The notes beneath the pieces were generated by a model, which did no database searches, had not been told where the DNA came from, and saw only the letters and a program-made list of their open reading frames with translations. From a virus: 64,000 nucleotides of DNA. A program made the translations under genes and the position numbers. Shown piece after piece: positions 59,774-64,000 of this stretch. Positions within the stretch are counted from its first letter, which is position 1. Each line of letters begins with the position of its first letter. The stretch is from positions 18,395-82,394 of IMG/VR virus record IMGVR_UViG_3300009163_003337; one strand, written 5' to 3'.

Positions 59774-61576
59774 ATGCCTGATACTAGTTCAAATCAAAAT
59801 AAAAATTATACAGGAGACGATGGTAGAGCATCTACTTTTGGGCGAAGCTTAGCTGCCTTTATTCAGAATAAGCTTCCATATGCCAATATAATTGATACTA
59901 AGAATAATAACCTTAATCCTAAATATGGAACCTTTGCTGATGCAGGATTAAGAAGAACAGAGGCACTAGCTAAAAATTCTGTCGCTCTCTCAAACGATTT
60001 TAATAATTTACCTCTAGGCTCAATGGGTAAAGATACATCATTTGGTGATGTAATGTATGCCAACATCCAAGAAAACAAAGGTGGTAGAATAAGAGATTAT
60101 AGAGTAATAGCGGCATATTCAGAAGTAGCAGATGCACTAGATGAGCTTTGCGATGAAGCTATTAATACAGATGAAAACGGGGAAGAAGTTACTATTAAGT
60201 TTCGCAATGTAGATCTAAGCGCATCAGATAAAGAGCAGGTTGAAGAAGAGTTTTCTAAATTTATTACTTATTTTGACCTTAAAACAAAAGGCTGGCAATA
60301 TTTCAGGCAGCTACTCGTTGAGGGAGAGGTATTTTTTGAGCTTATTATACATAAAGACTACATTAGTGAAGGTGTCTTAGGTGCAATAAATTTACCCGTA
60401 GAGTTAATAGACCCTGTATATAACAATATACAGAATATGATGGTTAAGGGGTTTATCTATAGAAAGCCTGTCTTTGATATTAAGCATCCTGAAAAGCAAG
60501 ATAAAGTAGAGCATATACCACTTGATCAAAATCAAGTTATATACGTTAATTCAGGAGTAATGAATGAATCTAAAACAATCATATTACCATTTCTCGAAAA
60601 CGCGAGAAGAGCCTATCGTCAGCTATCTTTAATTGAAGATGCTATTGTCATTTATAGACTCGTACGAGCTCCAGAAAGACTTGTATTCAACGTTGATGTA
60701 GGTAATATGCCTGCACCAAAACAAGAGGCCTATATTAAGAAGCTAATTGCTAACTACTGGTCGAGTAAGACATTTGATATTGATCAAACTGATGTAGTTA
60801 AAAAATTCAATCCACAATCTATGCTAGATGCCTTCTGGTTTCCAAAAAGACAAGGTTCAGACGGCTCATCTGTAACTCAACTACCAGGTGGTGCAAATTT
60901 AGGCGAGCTAACCGATCTAATGTATTTCATTAAGAAGTTATATAGATCATTAAAAGTGTCAACCTCAAGACTCGACTCAGCCGATACCTTTAAAGATGGA
61001 TCCGAAATGTTAAGAGAAGAGCTTAAGATGGCTAGGTTCATTATAAGACAGCAACAACGATTTGCAGCGGGTATTAAACGTGGATTTATAACACACCTAC
61101 AACTCAAAGGATTTTGGGATAAGCTTGAATTTACTGATAATAATATAGAGGTTAAGTTTAATGTACCTACAAACTTTTACGAGATGCGGGAAGGTCAGCG
61201 ACTTGAGCAAAAATCCGCTAACTTTACAAATATAGCAACGAACGAGTTTGTGTCAAAAACTTTTGCGCAGAAAAAGTATTTGGGTTGGAAAGATAAGGAT
61301 GTACTTGCAAATAGAGAATTTCTACGTAAGGATGCAGAGCTAACATGGGAGCTTGGACAGATTACAACACTCGGCCCGGCATGGAGAGATCAACTAATTG
61401 CAGCTGATGTAGGTGGTGGGGAAGTATCACCTGAATTACCCGGTGGTCAAGCTGCAGGTATACCACCTGCGTTCGGTGGAGGTCCTGCAGATGCAGGTAT
61501 TACTCCTTCATCAGAACCTGCTAGCGGTACGCCTGAACCGATTAATACTGAAGGACCACCTAATACAGCTACATAA
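59774..61576 (+). CDS. 20: portal protein (T4 gp20-like)
   Basis: A 600-residue portal vertex protein that forms the DNA entry channel of the head. NYTGDDGRASTFGRSLAAFI, RDYRVIAAYSEVADALDELC, DEAINTDENGEEVTIKFRNV, WQYFRQLLVEGEVFFELIIH and GANLGELTDLMYFIKKLYRS are typical gp20 blocks in order. T4 gp20 is 524 aa. The extra length is mostly a Gly/Pro-rich C-terminus. The order gp15-like, portal, neck, gp4-like, gp21 is consistent with a head module. Confidence 0.93.
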   Translation: MPDTSSNQNKNYTGDDGRASTFGRSLAAFIQNKLPYANIIDTKNNNLNPKYGTFADAGLRRTEALAKNSVALSNDFNNLPLGSMGKDTSFGDVMYANIQENKGGRIRDYRVIAAYSEVADALDELCDEAINTDENGEEVTIKFRNVDLSASDKEQVEEEFSKFITYFDLKTKGWQYFRQLLVEGEVFFELIIHKDYISEGVLGAINLPVELIDPVYNNIQNMMVKGFIYRKPVFDIKHPEKQDKVEHIPLDQNQVIYVNSGVMNESKTIILPFLENARRAYRQLSLIEDAIVIYRLVRAPERLVFNVDVGNMPAPKQEAYIKKLIANYWSSKTFDIDQTDVVKKFNPQSMLDAFWFPKRQGSDGSSVTQLPGGANLGELTDLMYFIKKLYRSLKVSTSRLDSADTFKDGSEMLREELKMARFIIRQQQRFAAGIKRGFITHLQLKGFWDKLEFTDNNIEVKFNVPTNFYEMREGQRLEQKSANFTNIATNEFVSKTFAQKKYLGWKDKDVLANREFLRKDAELTWELGQITTLGPAWRDQLIAADVGGGEVSPELPGGQAAGIPPAFGGGPADAGITPSSEPASGTPEPINTEGPPNTAT

Positions 61577-61578
61577 TG

Positions 61579-61586
61579 TATAAATA
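61579..61586 (+). promoter_or_regulatory. late promoter TATAAATA
   Basis: Perfect octamer with exactly 5 nt to the ATG at 61592. Confidence 0.68.
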
Positions 61587-61591
61587 GTTAT

Positions 61592-62737
61592 ATGTCTTTA
61601 GCTTGTGAAGTTTTACCTGTCTCAGCATTTCAATCTACAAATCTTAGCAATAAGATTGAAACATTTACAAATTTAGGTGATAGAATAAAAAGATCTCTTG
61701 GATACCCGCTAATAACTCTTGAGATACATCAAGATCAACTCTTTCAAAATATTCAAATAGCGTGTGAGTATTTTTCTAAATTCGCAGGATTTACTACAGA
61801 ATATTTAATATTTAGCTCACAGCTATATGAGCATAATAAAGGAATTAGACTAGATCATTTATTTACTCTTACAAAAGCAGGCCTAACAGATGCACAAAAG
61901 ATAGCTAATGCACCGGTATGGTCAGGCTCCGACTTTACAGTGGATACGCCTAGTACAGTATATATTTCTACTTCCACAATACCATCAAGCGGGTTCGTAA
62001 ACTCTGCAAGCTTATCTTCTACCTTTAGCGAAGGTATACAAGAGTTTGAGATAATTGATTCTGCGCTATATACTGCAATTACAACACATAATAGCAGCCT
62101 ATCTAGTTTGTTCAGACAGTCAGTTTCGAAGTCTGTTGCCTTACAATCCACAAAATCAACTGCAAATCAATACTCAAATGTTTTTGATTATGATATAATG
62201 GATTATAGAAAGGTAGTTGAAGTAGTTGAGTTTGAGGAAGGTTCAAATCAAGGTATTAACTCTCTATTTACTCTTGAACAAACTCTTGCGCAGCAGACAT
62301 ACTTTAGCTATGCAATGGGTAACTATGGATTTGATCTAATATCGTGGTATTCGATGAAAGAGTGGATGGATATGAGGGAAAAGGTACTTGCTACAAGGCG
62401 GGATCTGAAATTTGACCCAAGGACACAATATTTACAAATGTATCCACAGCCAGGTACAAGTAAGTTTTATGGTGTAATATCTTGTTATTTAGAACGACCT
62501 TTGCGCGACTTAATAAAGGAGCAATGGGTATATGAATATGCATTAGCTCTAACAATGATTGTTATTGGTAGAGTACGAGGCAAATTCGGTGGAGTATCTT
62601 TACTTGGAGGTGGTACTCTAAATGCAGATATATTATCTGAAGGTACTGCTAAAAAGAAAGAATTAGAGGATCTATTAATAAATGGGGCATCTGCGGGGTA
62701 CGGAGATGCTTACCCTGCCATGTTTTTTGTAGGGTAG
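61592..62737 (+). CDS. neck/virion structural protein
   Basis: A 381-residue protein with blocks FDLISWYSMKEWMDMREKVL, RDLKFDPRTQYLQMYPQPGT, LERPLRDLIKEQWVYEYALA and GRVRGKFGGVSLLGGGTLN. I associate these with a T4-like neck protein family (possibly gp13-like), often annotated simply as a virion structural protein. An N-terminal segment resembles a helical neck domain. It follows the portal gene by 15 nt behind its own late promoter. The name is a family inference. Confidence 0.66.
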   Translation: MSLACEVLPVSAFQSTNLSNKIETFTNLGDRIKRSLGYPLITLEIHQDQLFQNIQIACEYFSKFAGFTTEYLIFSSQLYEHNKGIRLDHLFTLTKAGLTDAQKIANAPVWSGSDFTVDTPSTVYISTSTIPSSGFVNSASLSSTFSEGIQEFEIIDSALYTAITTHNSSLSSLFRQSVSKSVALQSTKSTANQYSNVFDYDIMDYRKVVEVVEFEEGSNQGINSLFTLEQTLAQQTYFSYAMGNYGFDLISWYSMKEWMDMREKVLATRRDLKFDPRTQYLQMYPQPGTSKFYGVISCYLERPLRDLIKEQWVYEYALALTMIVIGRVRGKFGGVSLLGGGTLNADILSEGTAKKKELEDLLINGASAGYGDAYPAMFFVG

Positions 62738-62744
62738 GATCTCT

Positions 62745-63179
62745 ATGAACTCAAAGTATAGACAAGGCATATTCAGGCCTATAAATGTAGAGAAATTTAT
62801 AGGTACAAAAGCTATATATAGATCTGGTTTAGAGTTAAAATTTATGAGATTTTGCGATAGCAACATAAACGTTATACGCTGGGGGTCAGAAAATATTATT
62901 GTACCATATATAAGTCCTTTAGACGGAAAGGTTCATAGATACTTTGTTGATAATTATGTTGTAATAAAAGAAGGGTTAAATATAACTAGATATTTAATTG
63001 AAATTAAGCCGTCGAGTCAATTAAAGATACCTGCTACGAAATATAAAAAGAAGGAACACCTTATATATGAGCAATCAATGTACGTGGTAAATCAAGCAAA
63101 GTGGGCAGCGGCTGCCGCTTATGCTTTAAAAAATAACTGTATCTTTAAAATTATAACAGAAAAGGAGCTCAATAACTAA
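62745..63179 (+). CDS. 4: head completion protein (T4 gp4-like), nuclease fold
   Basis: A 144-residue protein with RSGLELKFMRFCDSNINVIR, WGSENIIVPYISPLDGKVHR, YFVDNYVVI, YLIEIKPSSQ and MYVVNQAKWAAAAAYALKNN. This matches T4 gp4 (gp50/65, 150 aa), which protects or seals DNA ends during head completion. The Glu...Asp...Glu-x-Lys order fits a TnsA/PD-(D/E)xK nuclease fold. It begins 7 nt after the neck gene and has no late promoter of its own. Confidence 0.84.
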   Translation: MNSKYRQGIFRPINVEKFIGTKAIYRSGLELKFMRFCDSNINVIRWGSENIIVPYISPLDGKVHRYFVDNYVVIKEGLNITRYLIEIKPSSQLKIPATKYKKKEHLIYEQSMYVVNQAKWAAAAAYALKNNCIFKIITEKELNN

Positions 63180-63197
63180 GGTTTTAATAGCAATAGA

Positions 63198-63205
63198 TAT
63201 AAATA
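63198..63205 (+). promoter_or_regulatory. late promoter TATAAATA
   Basis: Perfect octamer with exactly 5 nt to the ATG at 63211. Confidence 0.68.
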
Positions 63206-63210
63206 CATAT

Positions 63211-63876
63211 ATGGCATTAAAGCTTAACCTATTAGTAGAGAGACCGGCATTAGGAGATCAGTTTGAATATGTTGTAGAGGAGTCAAATAGAAATGCACCT
63301 TCAACTTTATTTATAAAGGGTCCATACATGATGGCAGAAGATGTTAATAAGAATAAGCGATTATATCCTATTGATGAACTACGAAAGGAAGTGAGTCGGT
63401 ATAATGAAGAGATGATTATACCGGGTAGAGCAATGGGTGAGCTTAATCACCCTACTACAGCTGATGTCGACCTCGAGCGCGCTTGTCATATAGTTACTGA
63501 GTTGTATGAAGATAATAATATCTTTTACGGTAAGTCTAAAGTACTCTCTACACCTTGCGGGTTAATCGTAAGATCACTTGTTAATGATGGTGTTAAGGTA
63601 GGCATGTCGTCAAGAGCTCTAGGTACTCTAGAGGAGGGATCATCGCATAATATTGTAAGAAACCTTAAGCTGGTTGCTGTTGATTGTGTAGCAGACCCAT
63701 CTTTTCCTAAGGCATTTGTTAATGGTATACTTGAATCCAAACAGTGGGTTGTTGCTACTAATGGTAAATACGAAGAGGTTTATGAACATTTTGAAAGATC
63801 AATTTCCAAACTCCCAAAAAGAAATGTGGAGATTTTCTTGAGAGAACAAATCCTAAAATTTATACAATCTATATAA
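63211..63876 (+). CDS. 21: prohead core protease (T4 gp21-like)
   Basis: A 221-residue serine protease that cleaves prohead core and targeting peptides. Catalytic-site blocks are GRAMGELNHPTTADVDLERA (His) and VKVGMSSRALGTL (Ser), with AVDCVADPSFPKAF as the C-terminal block. T4 gp21 is 212 aa. Its presence makes the capsid-targeting-like peptides on other proteins here meaningful: their Leu/Ile/Val-x-Glu sites fit the family's cleavage preference. Confidence 0.92.
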   Translation: MALKLNLLVERPALGDQFEYVVEESNRNAPSTLFIKGPYMMAEDVNKNKRLYPIDELRKEVSRYNEEMIIPGRAMGELNHPTTADVDLERACHIVTELYEDNNIFYGKSKVLSTPCGLIVRSLVNDGVKVGMSSRALGTLEEGSSHNIVRNLKLVAVDCVADPSFPKAFVNGILESKQWVVATNGKYEEVYEHFERSISKLPKRNVEIFLREQILKFIQSI

Positions 63877-63879
63877 ATA
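63872..63879 (+). promoter_or_regulatory. late promoter TATAAATA
   Basis: Perfect octamer overlapping the stop of the protease gene, with exactly 5 nt to the ATG at 63885. Confidence 0.68.
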
Positions 63880-63884
63880 ATAAT

Positions 63885-64000
63885 ATGGCAGCAAAACGAG
63901 CTAAAAAAGATTACGATAAAGATGGTAAGGTAGAATCATCTAGTGACGAATACATGGGTGCAAAACGCAGAGCAATTAAAAAAGCTAGAGGTATGAAAAA
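63885..64000 (+). CDS. prohead core-like basic protein (partial, runs off the window)
   Basis: An open frame starting MAAKRAKKDYDKDGKVESSS, still open at the window end. It has an EF-hand-like DYDKDGKVES and many Lys/Arg residues. T4-like phages have small core or vertex proteins at this position (gp67/gp68 region), so a head core role is likely. The 5-nt promoter spacing decides this ATG. Confidence 0.6.
   Translation, partial: MAAKRAKKDYDKDGKVESSSDEYMGAKRRAIKKARGMK

Noticed and set aside
1-64000. tRNA, rRNA and CRISPR elements
   Set aside because: No cloverleaf-like tRNA sequence or spaced repeat array was found in the gaps, which are mostly under 100 bases. A covariance-model scan would be decisive.

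Overview
The window is part of the genome of a T4-superfamily myovirus. The sequence shows a near-complete T4-type replication and recombination set (primase, RNase H-type exonuclease, sliding clamp, clamp-loader small subunit, gp32, probable gp59, gp41 helicase, family B polymerase, UvsX, UvsY, UvsW, gp46/gp47), the late sigma factor gp55, a gp31-like co-chaperonin and the start of the virion module (gp15-like, portal gp20, neck protein, gp4-like, prohead protease gp21). The DNA is AT-rich and gene-dense, no gap between genes exceeds about 150 bases, and I see no tRNA, rRNA or CRISPR. The style of the conserved hypotheticals resembles marine T4-like phages; the host cannot be told from sequence.

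Layout. 1-3.1 kb: small genes and two virion-like proteins on +. 3.1-13.6 kb: mostly - strand replication block (61, rnh, 45, 32, 59-like, 41), then a glycosyltransferase, a class II amidotransferase and a helix-hairpin-helix protein. 13.7-28 kb: QueC, UvsX, a GIY-YIG endonuclease, DNA polymerase, a glycosyltransferase, 46/47, 55, uvsW and uvsY on -, with a few + late genes between. 28-36 kb: + strand run of late genes whose products share a short N-terminal peptide, including a nucleotidyltransferase, an NMN-adenylyltransferase-like enzyme, a probable nuclease, a Cys/His-rich protein and a retropepsin-like protease. 33.9-38.9 kb: FolE, QueD and QueE with PhoH and a Vsr-like homing endonuclease. 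41-54.8 kb: about 14 kb of glycan genes (many glycosyltransferases, a TylF-like methyltransferase, a HAD phosphatase, a GDPD-like protein, tandem nucleotidyltransferases). 54.8-58.6 kb: gp62-like, gp31-like and DinG-like helicase genes. 58.6-64 kb: head and neck module.

Two patterns stand out. First, the late-promoter octamer NATAAATA sits exactly 5 nt before the start codon in eleven cases (four with TATAAATA), on both strands, and 6 nt before in one or two more. By T4 geometry this puts transcription start at about the A of AUG, so late mRNAs may be leaderless. It also decides several starts, including one GTG. Second, twelve proteins begin with a short hydrophobic or aromatic peptide ending in a Leu/Ile/Val-x-Glu type site. 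This resembles the capsid-targeting sequence that T4 gp21 cleaves, and a gp21 homolog is encoded here. I infer that the phage packages a set of enzymes in its head.

Four reading frames are broken by what looks like single-base events (DNA polymerase, a sugar nucleotidyltransferase, a capsid-targeted protein with an in-frame TAA, and a tiny ORF). They may be sequencing errors, real mutations or recoding. The 7-deazaguanine enzymes QueC, QueD and QueE all have altered metal-site residues, and a standalone class II amidotransferase is present. This suggests a modified-base pathway, but no DpdA-type transglycosylase is visible here.
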